This document shows, one piece after another, positions 50,731 to 62,641 of a stretch of DNA of 64,000 nt. Source of the stretch: Mansonella perstans (Eukaryota; Nematoda; Chromadorea; Rhabditida; Onchocercidae); contig JBAMDO010000066.1 in the NCBI GenBank assembly GCA_037074765.1, positions 186,001 to 250,000 of the forward strand, written 5' to 3'. Position 1 is the first letter of the stretch; the number at the start of each line of letters is the position of its first letter. The position numbers were made by a program, and so were the translations under genes. Under the pieces are notes generated by a model. The model did not search any database, was not told where the DNA came from, and worked only from the letters and a program-made list of their open reading frames with translations.

Positions 50731-53700
50731 ATGCAAATTGTTTTAATTTTTCTCACTATTTCTTGTTGCTTTGCTGAGAAATGGATGGATTCAAATGCTA
50801 TTCCGGATTTGCGGAATGAATCAGAAATAGCAGATTCTTCAATTACCAATTCTTCAGTGCAAGAAATCTCAGAAACAGTTTCGAAAAAGGATTTACCGGA
50901 GCTTATTTTTGTTCATGTTGTTAGTATTCGTTTTTTTTGATCCTTTTCTTTAATAAAGCTTCTGTTAGTTGCGTGTATTTTGCTATCCTCATTTAATTGA
51001 TTGTTGTAAGCTAAGTATTGCAAATAAAAATCATTAATCTGCATCTTCAATGGTTATAGTTATGGAGGCATGGTGATCGAGGACCATTAGCAATATATCC
51101 GAATGATCCGTACAACGAATCAGCGTGGCATAATGGATTAGGTGAACTTACCGAGGTTAGTTTTGTATAGATATTTATTTCTTTTTTTGCTAAATAATGT
51201 ATACTTTTCGGAACTATTTTCAAATGACCAAAAATTCTGGAAACATCTAAGATATGTTTGTGTTTGATTTTTCCTGAGGTTTTTCTTTCTCCTCTTGCAG
51301 ATTGGTATGCGACAGCTATTTAAAGTTGGAAAACGTTTCCATCAACGGTATATTAATTGCACTCCACCACTCCTATCAAAAAGTTACTACAACAAAGAGG
51401 TGCAATTAACTTTTACTGTTAATTCTTCGTTTAAATTAAAAATTTCTTTTTATACTTTCTCCACACATTCATTTAAATCACATAAAAATTAATATTTCAC
51501 AATTTCACAACGTCGTTTTATATAAGCAGAGAGGAAAAAAAATCAGTGCATTTGATGAATCATTGATCTTCCTTGCCCAAAAATTTCTTATCAATGTTTT
51601 AATTGTGAAAGTGAAATTAAAACTTTTATTGTAGATATATATTCGAAGCACGGATATTAATAGAACTATTGTAAGCGCTATGGCAGTTTTAGCCGGAATG
51701 TTTCCAAATGGAATTGCCGGGAAAGATTATCCTAAAGAAAGCGATGAAGTAAATTGGCCTCGTGGTTGGGTACCAATTCCCGTACATACCGTAGAATTCA
51801 AAAATGATCATGTATGCTTCTTGAAGTCTTTTATAGTTGTAGAAGAAAAAAGAATTGGTGGAATGGTTTTGCAATCTATTTGAAATCAATTTCCATTACA
51901 CTCTATGTTGCTTGCTCAATTTATTTATTCGCTATTTGTATTGTCTAATATTTACAGCTCATATACAGTAATTTCTCGTGCAATAAGCAAATTATCAATC
52001 AAAAGCCAATGTTAAAAATTAGTTTGCTAGCCAAATAAAAATATGAAATAACTGAACTGTATTAGCTGATTCAGTGATATATGAGAAGGTATTTATGTAT
52101 TTATGTCAGGCAGGTAATCCATTTTATCATTGTACTCGAGCACATATCATAGAGAATGAAGGATATCAAAGCAGTGATTTCCGGCAAACAGTAGAAAAAC
52201 ACCAGGTAAATTATGTTTCCAGAATGACAAAATAAGGATAGTAAGAACAGACGAGGATGAAAGGAAAAAGTGTGATGGAGGCACTTGACTAGCTTTGTCT
52301 TGCCGTAACAATTTAGATCCAAAATTTGAACAAAGTTCATCATCGTCAAATTTATTTTTTGGAATTAAAATTTTAATCTGTTCTTTTCTCTTTTTTTCAA
52401 CTCTTTACCTTTTTATCTCCCTTTCTTCTCTTTTTACATAAACCATAAGTGCTTTTAAAATTAAATGACTGATTAATTTTTAAAATCAGACTTTGTAGAT
52501 TACAACTTCTTGCAAATTTTTTAATTTCTTTTTATTTGTTTGCTTGCTTGTTTAAGCTCATAAAATTAAGGACTTGTTTGAATATTTGTCGAAAATGACG
52601 GGCTATCCAAATCTTCAACTGGATAAACGTTTCAGTTCGCTTTTGGATACTTTAAATGTTGAAGTAAGCATCAAGTTGACAATCAATAACTAATTACTTA
52701 ATTCTTTATAACTATTTGTTGAATCTTTCTCTGTTATAATACACAGATTTGATAGAGAGGGGATTATCTATTACTTCGTGTATTAATACCAAATATTTCG
52801 ATGATTTATAGAAAAAAGTAGATATGACAAATCTACAACACAATTAATTTCTGACTTTTTAGCGTTTCCATAATTTGAAAATGCCGGAATGGTTTACAGA
52901 AAAAATTGAAAACGAAATGAAAGAATTGTATAGTGAAGAACGAAAATACCGGCAAATCTTTTTTTTTCTATTTTTTTTATTTTTTCTATACCTATTTTTT
53001 ATATTGATTGCTTCATATCACTATAAAACTCAATAATCCGAAATACTACCAAAATTGCTTGCTATATTAAATTTTATTTTGATGCAATCACACTTTTAAA
53101 CATGAAATTTGAGATATCTTTTTAGGGATAATTTAATTACAGTTTACATTGTTATCCTTAAATTTCGTAATTAAATGTTCGTTTCGTTTCTGTTATCTGA
53201 AATTTTAAATCCAAAATTGAAGATTTGGAAATGCCAAATATTTCGGATCAACCGGTAGACTAATTCGATTGCGTGGAGGTGCCATAATGAAGAATATCGT
53301 TGATAAGCTATTGTGGAAATGGAAGTGCGCAAGCAATGATAGTACCAAATGTGGCTGGTACAAACGTATCAAATTCTATGGACTATCTGCTGTATATTTA
53401 AGATTGAACTTTATAGCATTTTGAAGCTTTACCCAAGTTTAAAATATTGGACTTTGAGTTATGATCCAAATTTATACTACAATATTTTAATTTTTTGAAT
53501 TTTAGAAAATTCGTCCATTTTTTCTTTTTGAATTTTTACAGCAAATATGAAATTATAGCATGATGTAACAATTACCGCATTATTAATCGCATTGGGAGTA
53601 AATTATGAAAATGTCTACTATCCACAATACGGTGCTACCGTATATACCGAGCTTTATCGATTCAATAATCAACCTTACGTTAAAGTTTGTCATTTTTTGT

Positions 53701-54244
53701 TATCTAGCTGAGGAACTGCTATAAAATTTGAGAAAAGAAATAAATAAATAAAGTGGATGAAGATTTATATTTTCAATTTTTCAACAAATGTTTTTTTAAA
53801 AGAATTGCTACAGTAACTCCATTAGTCAATCTTTCAGCGGTAAAGAAAACCATTGGAAAATTATCGGTCAGCTTTGAAGCTTTTCTGATTTATAAAGATA
53901 TCTTCAGTCCAAAAATAGCATTATTCACATGAAGTATACATGAGCTGAGATCACTTTAAAATTTATAGTAAAAATTCAGATCGCAAAATTTTTCTTTCTC
54001 TTGTTTTTCCTTCTTTGGCATTTATGAATCACCCAAAATCCTAATATCTCCATTTTGCTTACTTCAAATGTTAACCAATTATATACTTCAGTTACTTTAT
54101 GCACCAATTTATTCGGATGAACCAAAACCAATAACTCATTTAATGCGAGGATGTCCATCAACAGCTGACCTCTGTCCACTAGATGACTTTGCCGTTGGAC
54201 AAAAAGATCATTCGCCAATAGACATTAAAAAGGAATGCCTTTGA
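50731..54244 (+). CDS. Secreted histidine acid phosphatase
   Basis: Hydrolyses phosphomonoesters at acid pH through a phosphohistidine intermediate. Exons 50731-50919, 51060-51155, 51301-51399, 51635-51811, 52110-52205, 52571-52663, 52863-52927, 53223-53391, 53559-53684, 54092-54244 keep phase and give 420 residues, normal for the family. A signal peptide opens the protein ([16 protein letters not shown]). The nucleophile motif LWRHGDRGP holds His67, and the general-acid motif HDVT holds His329-Asp330. [11 protein letters not shown] and QYGAT are family signatures. No membrane anchor is visible at the C-terminus (ending KKECL), so it is probably secreted or lysosomal. The start follows a CTTTCAG acceptor ending at 50723, consistent with trans-splicing; an in-frame upstream ATG at 50656 lacks a signal peptide. 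The 52927 donor (GTATAG) is weak and that junction is the least certain part. Confidence 0.92.
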
Positions 54245-54251
54245 GACAAGC

Positions 54252-54257
54252 AATAAA
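54252..54257 (+). terminator. Polyadenylation signal AATAAA after the acid phosphatase
   Basis: Hexamer eight bases after the TGA stop; the 3' UTR would be very short. Confidence 0.5.
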
Positions 54258-55035
54258 TACACTGAGGAAGGTAAGGTTTCATTTGGAAATAATTCCATTC
54301 TTGTTTACTTTTTACAAGAAAAGAAATGAAATCTTATTTTCTTTCACTTTTATATAATCTTTTTCTTGTGATTGATAAATGAAAATAAACTACGAATTAC
54401 CATAATTGCCACCAGACACCGTTTTAAAATACATATAATTTATTTTTTGAAAAAAAATTTTTGAAATATAGAATAGATTCGTGTGTGTCGCATCGTCGTT
54501 ATCACACAAATTTGACAAGAATAGTGTTGGGAACTTAGAAAGCGCAATTGGCTTTTAGGAATACAGCAGTTAATTTTTCTCACCAGCTTCAACATTGTTG
54601 TAATTATCATAACAAACAGATTTTGATATTTACAGATTGATCATAAATTAAAGACAGTGAAGTGAAAACGATGACACTATAAGTGGTATTTATAGAGATT
54701 TATATCAGTGGATAAGTCTTCAATTTAAAACCTTCATAAATTACTCTTCCTCATTAAAATAATCCAATGTTTTATCTAGCAAATAATTTGAAATCTCTTT
54801 TTTTGGAAATTTTTGTGCTTTTTCCTCTTTTCTTACTTTTTTAATAAATTGTTGAACAAAATGTAGAAATTGCAATTGTAATGCGTATTTTATAAGATTC
54901 GTCAGAATTCTCGAAGTGATTTTGATTTATCGAACAACTCAATTTTCCGAAGTGGATGCAAATATTTGAAGTAACTAAATGGTCATTTTATGATAATACA
55001 TATTGACCAAACATGGCAAGTAACAGAGGTATACA

Positions 55036-55041
55036 TTTATT
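55036..55041 (-). terminator. Polyadenylation signal of the carboxylesterase gene
   Basis: AATAAA on the minus strand, about 56 bp downstream of the esterase stop at 55097. Confidence 0.55.
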
Positions 55042-55096
55042 GTTATTAATTGGTAATTTGATATATGCAATTGATTAATTCATCTAAAACATATAG

Positions 55097-58000
55097 TTAA
55101 TCATTTAAGTTGAAATTGCCAAAGATATCTTTTAATTGCTTTATTCGTCCATTTTTAAATTCGTTACGCATTTCGATAATATCCGCGACTCGTAAATGCC
55201 GCTCTGGAACATCAAGTGTTGCCGGTTTCCATTTTGATGGAAATGCATCATCCATTTTATCACTGATAATATTTGGGTCACTGGAAAAAATTGGAATAAT
55301 TCAAATCACTTAATCGAGATTTACAGAAAATCCCTGAGAGCTTGAAAATTTTTTTTTTCGGCTAATACTTATCAAACAAATAATCGAATTATAAAATTAT
55401 CTCTGAGTGGTTTCAGCACTATATATATATATATATCTCAGGCATTAGAACTTTGTTGTCCAGAGCATTAAAGCTTGCTGAAAAATTTAATTTATAATAA
55501 ACTGAACAAATTTTGCATCAATAATTGTATGTGGATTCATTTATTTCAAATAAATATTGGCCGGAAAAAATTGAAATGTTCAGATCCCGACTTAACTTTA
55601 AAATTTCACTTCAAATTGACTAAAATTCCAATTTTGTTTCCTACACATATTGTTATAATTGTTGAAATTATACATCAAAAGTGAGATAAAAAACTTTCTT
55701 CTGCACTAAGATTGGACGTTTTTAAAGTATGCAGATGAAAAAAAGAAACTTTTTGATTCCCAAACTACTCAAACGATAAGGTGGCGAAAATTTTCACCAC
55801 GGATGGCAAAAACCAAGAACCGGTCATTTCATATAGGTCATATACCAAGAATCGGTAGATAAGGATGATGTACAATTTTTTTGATGGTTTTTTAAAAAAA
55901 GTAAATCTGAAATTCTAACAGGATAAAATAATTCAAAAAAAATGAAATTTACCAGTATTTCGCAAAATTGACGACCGATTGTGTCAAAAATTGTGTAACT
56001 TGCTTGTCAATCGCTGTTTTAAAAAATGGTGATAAGAAAATATTCGCATCTAATAAATAAATCAACTCTACTCCATGCGTAGCTGCTAAAATTTGCCTCT
56101 ATTGATTTAATTTTAATTGAAATTAAAAGGGAAAAAATTGAGGAAAATACAGCAGTAATGAACAGCACCTATAACTAATAACACAACCTATCTTTAAGGA
56201 AAGAAATACATCGAGATGCTAACAATTTTAAGTATTGGATACAAGAGTATTACTATCGATAAGTTGGACCGAAAGGCATTAACCTCTTTGTTAATTTTTT
56301 GTAACGATTATAATAGAGAAGATATATCGAGTCATTTGAAGAGACAATTATTTTTGTTGGATTACTAAAATCAAGTGATGGGATTTTATAGGTTAAAGTG
56401 ATAAGAAAAAGATAAGCTTACAATGTGATTTTCAAAGAGTATTTCAGTTCTTATGCACGAAGGCCATAGATGAGTAAAGGCGATTGATAATATAATCACA
56501 AAGACCATGCCAAGACCAGCTAATTTTTAACCTCCACGATAACCAGGCAGCTTACCAAAGCTCTGCCTCTAAGTCTGGATATATATTCGGGAAAAATCCC
56601 ACAGAGTTGTCTTTATGATCAAACATGCATCAGATGGTATCCAATTCTTTCCACTATCACCTAGACCGCCGGCTGCATTATCCCTTCATCATTCTTTACA
56701 CTTGATACTTTCCCGGAAATCTCAGCCAGGGAGTTTTCATTGTGGAGCCTATCAATTCTTATGGAAGGAATGACAGAGATTTATTAGTTAAAATTAATTA
56801 TATTATTTTGTTCACTGGACAACTTATTTTTGTAATTGCTTTCTAATCTATTGCATATTATTATGTGAATACATTACAGTTCGAATCAACTCTTACCGCT
56901 AACAAAAAAATCAAAGTATAGCTTTCCTGACAACTTTCTAATTATTAAAATAAAATTTAAAATTCGATTCATTCATAATATCTAAAAAAAAGAAAAAACC
57001 AGAACGAACTTGTGTAAGGAAGACAAAGATTAAGTAAACCATAGCAAGCCGGATTACAATGCTCTAACGAAAACATGTAAACGGTTTCACCACGTTCAAC
57101 CAATTTATCCACATACAACCGTGTCCCATAATTACTGGTTAAATCGCTAAGCATCTATAATTAGTACATTTAATTTCTGATTAAATTTTTTTTCAAATTT
57201 ACGAATCATGTGTAGATAATGCTTTCAAAAGTGATGCTTAACATTCCCATTTCCAGTGTAGCTTCAGTTAATGCAGCAAGTATCGAGAAATTCCATGACA
57301 TGAACTAAATAAATGATAGAAGGTATGATTAAAATAAAAATCAAAAATGTCATTATGCAAAAGAGTGTAACAGAAAGTTATACTGAAATTTCCAACTAAA
57401 CTCAGTACTCGCATTTCATAATCAATAATTGATTATGAATTTTTAAATATTAAATCATAAGCTCCAACAAACCTAATCTGCATAATTACATTCCAGTTCC
57501 AAAGGGACTCACCCGAAATCGCAGATAAATTACAGTTTTTTTCATCCTTAGTTCAACAAACTTTCATTCAAAATTTCTAGTTTATTTCTAAAACCAATCA
57601 TAATATCTGGCCTACCTCTTTATTATTTCTCAATCCGCCTTCTTGATTTGCTCTTTTATGTACACGGTGATTTTATTATTTTTTTGATTTGATGATTCAA
57701 AAATTAGAAAAAAAGAGATAAAAAGAATTATATCACATCAACAAATGCTCGCTGGACATTTCGTCGACTGTTAACATCACCATCGACACGATTTAAGTAA
57801 ACTTCACCGATCACTTGTTCAGCATTGATTTCACTACCGTTTATGTTTTTATCTAACAGTTGAATTCCCATCTGAACATCTTTCATATCACATGCTAGTC
57901 GACCGATTGCTACTAAAATTTTGATTGTTGCAAAATTTTTTTTGACTTAAAGAAAGAGAAAAAGTATTTTCAATATAAGTGATACGGGAAAATGATTCAA

Positions 58001-60112
58001 CAATGAATAGATTAATTAATAACTTTTTGCCTAATAAACGCGACAGCACAAGAAAACTTGATTATTAAAAGCACGTGACATATGAATTCTTCATCAGATT
58101 AATTCATTTCATCCTCTACAAATCATTGAAAAAAACTTTTACCGAAAAGTAGGCCTTCATCTTCAGTGAGGCCAATAATAGAAGGTTTTGTGGGTGATTG
58201 CTTTCGAAGTTCAGTAATAGGATGCGGGAATAAATCACCATCAATAATTGGTGCTAATGGTAAACAACCAGTGGTGAACAATTCTTTATTGCCAATTAAT
58301 GTAGTAGCAAGTTTTGAAGCTGGTAGTTTACGTAGAAATTTTATCATTTCTGCATTATCGGTGCCTGAAATGATTATCACAATATGATACATATCAAAGA
58401 CGAAATTCAGTTTTGTACTATTAGAGCATTTATTATAAAGAAGCAATAAAGAATAATAAAAATCTCACCTTGCCAGCCTAATTTCTCGGCCTGTTGACGG
58501 CAATAATCGCCTACTCTTTTTGCGTTTGATATTGCCCAAGGACATTCGGCATTACCGCCTAATAATATAATTTGTTTGAAGAGATCTGCAAAATTCATTT
58601 ACTATGGAACTTTTGAAAAACCATTGTGAAAGAAATGTTTTCTTGCTATATTCCAAAAGCAGTATGGTTGAAAAATCGTTTTACTGATTGATTTCAAAAA
58701 TCCAATCAATCAATATATATCCATCTTTCGTCACCTTATTAAATCGGAATTTTGACAAAACTTTTTTCGTAATCTTGTCAAAATTTCTATTTTTAGAGAT
58801 GATTCAATATCTGACAAGTAATAAGATATAATTATTAAGATTGAATAAACCTCGACTGTGAGGCGACAAAGCCAAAAGATCGGCAGATGCAGCGCCAGCG
58901 CTTTGACCAATAACAGTAATTCGGTGAGGGTCACCACCAAAATATTCGATATTCTTTTTCACCCATTTTAAGGCCATAATCTATGTTGAAAGCATAGGAG
59001 TCAATCCAGATATGCTTAGTTTCCAGTTAAGTTTGTTAAATTCTACAAACGATACATATGGAAAAAGAAAAACCTGGTCCCAAATGCCAAAATTACCCGG
59101 ACAAATCTCATCACCAGTTGTAAAGAAACCAAGAAAGCCAAGGCGGTACTGAATTGTTACAACAATCACATCCTTAGAGACCAGATGTCTTTAAAAAAGA
59201 AAATATAGAGTCAAATCGTTCAACTGAACTCATTCATTGAACATATATGAATCTTTTCAAAAAAGTAATTTTTTCACAGTTTAAATCATTCAAAATAAAA
59301 ACTGTGATTTCTTGCTTCATTTTTTAGTTGTTTCGCTCCTTTCGAGAGCTTTCAAGCAAAATTTTACCACCTGGCAATTTTCGAGTAATGATATTTTACT
59401 GCCGAATCCATCATATAACCACCACCATGAATGTAAAACATTACCGGAAAACCATTTTTCTGAAGCAATACTTATAGAAATTCTAAGAAGAAAAAAACAA
59501 ATTTTCGAAAGTTTGAAATTAAAAATTGGAATTATTTGGCAGTGAATGTATCCGGTTCAAATTACTGATTAAATCCCATTCAAACTAAAAATTAACTTAT
59601 TTTTGCCAAAAAACACTGTCCTATAACACTGAATTAATTAAATAATAAGGGTATTACTTACAAATTCAGGTCGTGGTTTCCATCCTGGCGTGATAATATT
59701 CAGATAAAGACAGTCTTCATCTTTTCCAACACGTAGATCTATTCGATCCCAAAAAAAATCTTTTTGAGGCGCTCGGCTCCGATACTGCTTGCACTTCATA
59801 ACACCGGTCCATGATGAAATTGCTTCAGGCTTCTGGAATTATCAAAAGGTAGGTCTTTTCCAATCATTTCACCTCATTCTGAGAAATAAATTTTTGAAAA
59901 TGAAATGTTAACTTATGAGAAACTAGTTTCACAAATTAAGAATTGCAATTTAAACTAACCTTGAACCGACGTTCTCCAATCGGAGGTTTTGCATATGGAA
60001 TACCAAGAAAGACATCAATTAAACGTTTTTTACAATATAATTGCTTGCCTTCAACAATGCCATTACTAGTTTGAATCCGTCGCGGCTTACGTCGCTCACT
60101 TAATTTCATCAT
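55097..60112 (-). CDS. Type-B carboxylesterase, 544 residues
   Basis: Serine hydrolase of the alpha/beta-hydrolase carboxylesterase/cholinesterase family; the substrate is unknown. Exons in transcript order: 60112-59960, 59832-59662, 59459-59371, 59188-59074, 58980-58851, 58585-58469, 58364-58143, 57912-57737, 57154-57010, 56085-55953, 55280-55097, all in phase. Landmarks: [24 protein letters not shown], the oxyanion hole HGGGY (119-123) and YRLGFLGFF. The nucleophile elbow GQSAGA holds Ser203; with Glu328 (EDEG) and His443 (THGVEL) the catalytic triad is complete, so it should be active. There is no signal peptide (it begins [12 protein letters not shown]) and no C-terminal membrane anchor, so it is probably intracellular, unlike acetylcholinesterase. 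A TTTTTTTTTTCAG acceptor ends five bases upstream of the ATG, a likely trans-splice site. It runs convergently towards the acid phosphatase. Confidence 0.95.
55420..55436. repeat. (AT)n microsatellite in an esterase intron
   Basis: Pure alternating AT run of about 17 bp within the last esterase intron. Confidence 0.8.
56440..56780. other. GC-richer decayed coding-like segment in an esterase intron
   Basis: Within the intron between esterase exons 57154-57010 and 56085-55953, this stretch is clearly GC-richer and less repetitive than its flanks. On the minus strand, one frame reads [19 protein letters not shown] and, after stops, [24 protein letters not shown] and THLWP. These look like eroded coding sequence with a membrane segment. 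All six frames have stops. It may be another old insertion (bacterial or transposon); I cannot name the source gene. Confidence 0.35.
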
Positions 60113-60491
60113 TTGGCCTGAAAAAAAAAAATGATAACAATGAGAAAACAAAAAAAAAAAGAAAAAAAAAAAAAAAACGAATGATGATCTAAAAGAAACA
60201 GAATAATAATCAAACAAAGATCAATTCAATATAAACCGAGAAATTATTGTATGAGGAAATAGTGATTTTAGGGATTGAAATATTTTTGTTTTCTGAAATG
60301 TAAGGGAAAGAAGAGCAAGAAATGATTATTTCCGGTTTTAATGCTAGCAATAATTCCTCAAAATTACGGCAATTGAGAAACAGTTATGGCAGCTGGGCAC
60401 AATGCATAAATCTTACAAAGTGATGGTTTTCCTTCTTTTCATTTTCATTTTCAACAAAATTTAAAAATAGTATTGAATGGAAATGAATGAT

Positions 60492-60523
60492 ATGGTGATG
60501 ATGATGATGATGATGATGGTGAT
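60492..60523. repeat. (GAT)n microsatellite
   Basis: About ten GAT triplets with two GGT interruptions. Confidence 0.85.
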
Positions 60524-61018
60524 ATGGAAATGAATCTTTTCCAATGAATCGTAAAATTTGCAGCGAAATATAATTCTTATATACCAATAAAACATGCAAA
60601 TTTTATCAATTTAAATTCGAAAAAATCTTGAAATAAATGTTTAAAATGCACTATTGAATTAATAATAATGCATTATTGTCATCTTTGAATTACTGATTAA
60701 TGAATAGCAATTTCAGCAATTAAAGACTATGAAATGTGTAAAAATTTGTTCGTTCAAAATTTTAAAAATTACGGGGAAAGGATAGTGTGAATATAACGTA
60801 TAAACATGATAAATGATGAAAATGAAACGTTCTTCGTTGTAATATACTTTTGTTGTAATAAACAACAGAAACTTTGACTTGAAAAAGAAAAAGAAATTAA
60901 TAATAATGTTATTGTTAATTACAACAAAATAATTACATCACTTTTGTGCATCTGCAGAAATCATGACAATCTTCATTGTTATCATGATAAAATTATTAAT
61001 TTTACAGAGATAAACTTA

Positions 61019-61136
61019 CAATACACACAAACACACATGCATCACACACGAGCACATACATACAAACACATATAAACACACATACACACATACACACACA
61101 CACACAAATACACACACATATACACACACATACATC
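61019..61136. repeat. Imperfect (CA)n/(CATA)n microsatellite
   Basis: About 118 bp of ACACAC and ACATAC runs with interruptions. Two minus-strand ORFs over it (Cys/Val-rich) are artefacts of the repeat. Confidence 0.9.
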
Positions 61137-61167
61137 TGATCTATTGCAATAAAATAGGTCAGTAACA

Positions 61168-61183
61168 ATATATATATATATAT
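61168..61183. repeat. (TA)n microsatellite
   Basis: Eight TA dinucleotides shortly after the CA repeat. Confidence 0.85.
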
Positions 61184-62477
61184 GTATGATCTCGAAACAT
61201 TGCAACTGATAACATTAATCACAAACAAGTTTACAGCTCTGTGTAAGATTAGAAAATAATCGATAATGACCACCAAATGACCTGTATTAATCAAACATTT
61301 GATAGATAAAATCGATCCAACATTTGTCCATAACAAATAAAACTTGTTTACTGCTCTATAAACATGTTTTTATCAATGTTATAACTAATGAGACTGAAAT
61401 TCAAATCATTCGAAAAGGCAATTTTGACAATTGTCACACTCAGTTTAATTTTTTTTCGATCGCTGTCAAATCCGGTTAAGAGAAAGTGAAATTTTTGTTG
61501 AAAAAATATCAAAAAACGAAAACCATTTTTAATTTGAATCCTTATTCTTCTACAACTTTTTCGAAATCTTTTTCCTAATAAATAAATTTTCAATTATTAA
61601 ACTATTAAAGCATACAAAAACCAACCATATAATTAATAAATATGCAGATGCTAAATTTTTATTGAAAAAATTTATTTATTGAAAAAGCACAAAAAACAAG
61701 AAGTGAAAAGAGAATGGTAACTGTGCTAAACATTTAAATTAACAATCGTTCATTCACTAAATTTAGAATAATGGTTTTCTTTGTAAAACAAGATTTTTAC
61801 CATTGGCAAGTATTACGACAGTATTTATGAAAGGAATGGTACAAAGTACTTGTCTATGGACTTGTTTCATACCATTAGTATTTACCACTCTAGATATTTT
61901 GCCTAATATCTGTCCTGCAAGCCGGAAACGAAAGGCAATCATAAAATAATTCATCTACAGATATTTTCTGTAAATGAGTAATTTTCTTGTTCTAAAGCAA
62001 AGTGTGATATTTTAGAGGAAATAATCTAGCTTAAATTGCTAATATTTAACAAATGCTAATAATTCTGAAAGGTTCTCTTCGATTCGATTTAAAATGTGAT
62101 TGTATTATAATAAAACAGATTTCAAATAATTTTTGTTCAGCAACAAATAAAGTATAATAACCGGAAAAAAATAACTGACCAAATAAAAAGTAAAATTACA
62201 GTGATTTTGTTCACTAGGCATTCGTATTGTGATGGCAATTGAGATTTATGACTAAGTTACCCGAACGAACCAGAAATGTATCTTATGAAAAATGCAAATT
62301 ATATCATTTGAAAATTTTTTGAAAAAAAAAATAAAAGGAAAAAAAGTAATAATTTGAAATGGAAAAATTTTCACTCCCAAGAATAGTGTTCGGAAATTAC
62401 CAAATTTCGAAAATTTTGAGCATTTATCGCATTTAAAAAACAATTTATCTTCAATAACAAGGACGTATAACGTCGCT

Positions 62478-62641
62478 ATGGATACTGTTGTGCACCACCG
62501 CCCATCAAATTCGCATCCATCGCCAAATACATTCCCAGATTCTAATACGAGCCGCATCTCAGATCCCTCGCAACAAAATAATAGAACATCCCGAAGGCGA
62601 AAACGGCGCTGGAAAATTAAAGATACTCAGCAAATCACCAG
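62478..62641 (+). CDS. Possible first coding exon of an unidentified gene (partial)
   Basis: ATG at 62478 opens a frame beginning MDTVVHHRPSNSHPSPN, rich in Ser, Pro, Asn and His. It runs into a basic cluster (SRRRKRRWKIK) and DTQQIT, then reaches AG followed by GTGACT, a possible donor, with two bases left over. The segment is GC-richer than its surroundings. A disordered leader followed by a basic patch is common at the N-terminus of channels or nuclear proteins, but I cannot identify it and found no second exon before the window ends. The opposite strand is also open here (ending at 62252), so strand is uncertain. Confidence 0.35.

Larger units (their letters stand above)
54245..55096. other. 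Convergent intergenic region between acid phosphatase and esterase
   Basis: Both flanking genes end here: AATAAA at 54252-54257 (+) and TTTATT at 55036-55041 (the signal of the minus-strand esterase). Nothing else is recognised. Confidence 0.6.
60113..62477. other. Microsatellite-rich interval upstream of the esterase
   Basis: Upstream of the minus-strand esterase, so it should contain its promoter. It includes A-tracts (60120-60177), GAT, CA and TA microsatellites, and otherwise AT-rich sequence. A minus-strand stretch at about 61763-61914, after a CTTGCAG acceptor, is open for 50 codons (GQILGKISRVV onward) and could be a terminal exon, but nothing upstream joins to it convincingly. Confidence 0.4.

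Noticed and set aside
56881..56900. GTTCGAATC, resembling a tRNA T-loop
   Set aside because: No matching acceptor stem, D-arm or anticodon arm could be folded around it on either strand.
57240..57304. Candidate esterase exon ([15 protein letters not shown] on the minus strand after a TTTAG acceptor)
   Set aside because: Joining exon 57912-57737 directly to 57154-57010 gives the expected [13 protein letters not shown] in phase. The extra segment has no donor that keeps the frame.
60384..60599. Poly-His minus-strand ORF
   Set aside because: Product of the GAT microsatellite; no splice context or conserved motif.
61002..61336. Cys/Val-rich minus-strand ORFs of 67 and 106 residues
   Set aside because: They are translations of the CA/TA microsatellite, not genes.
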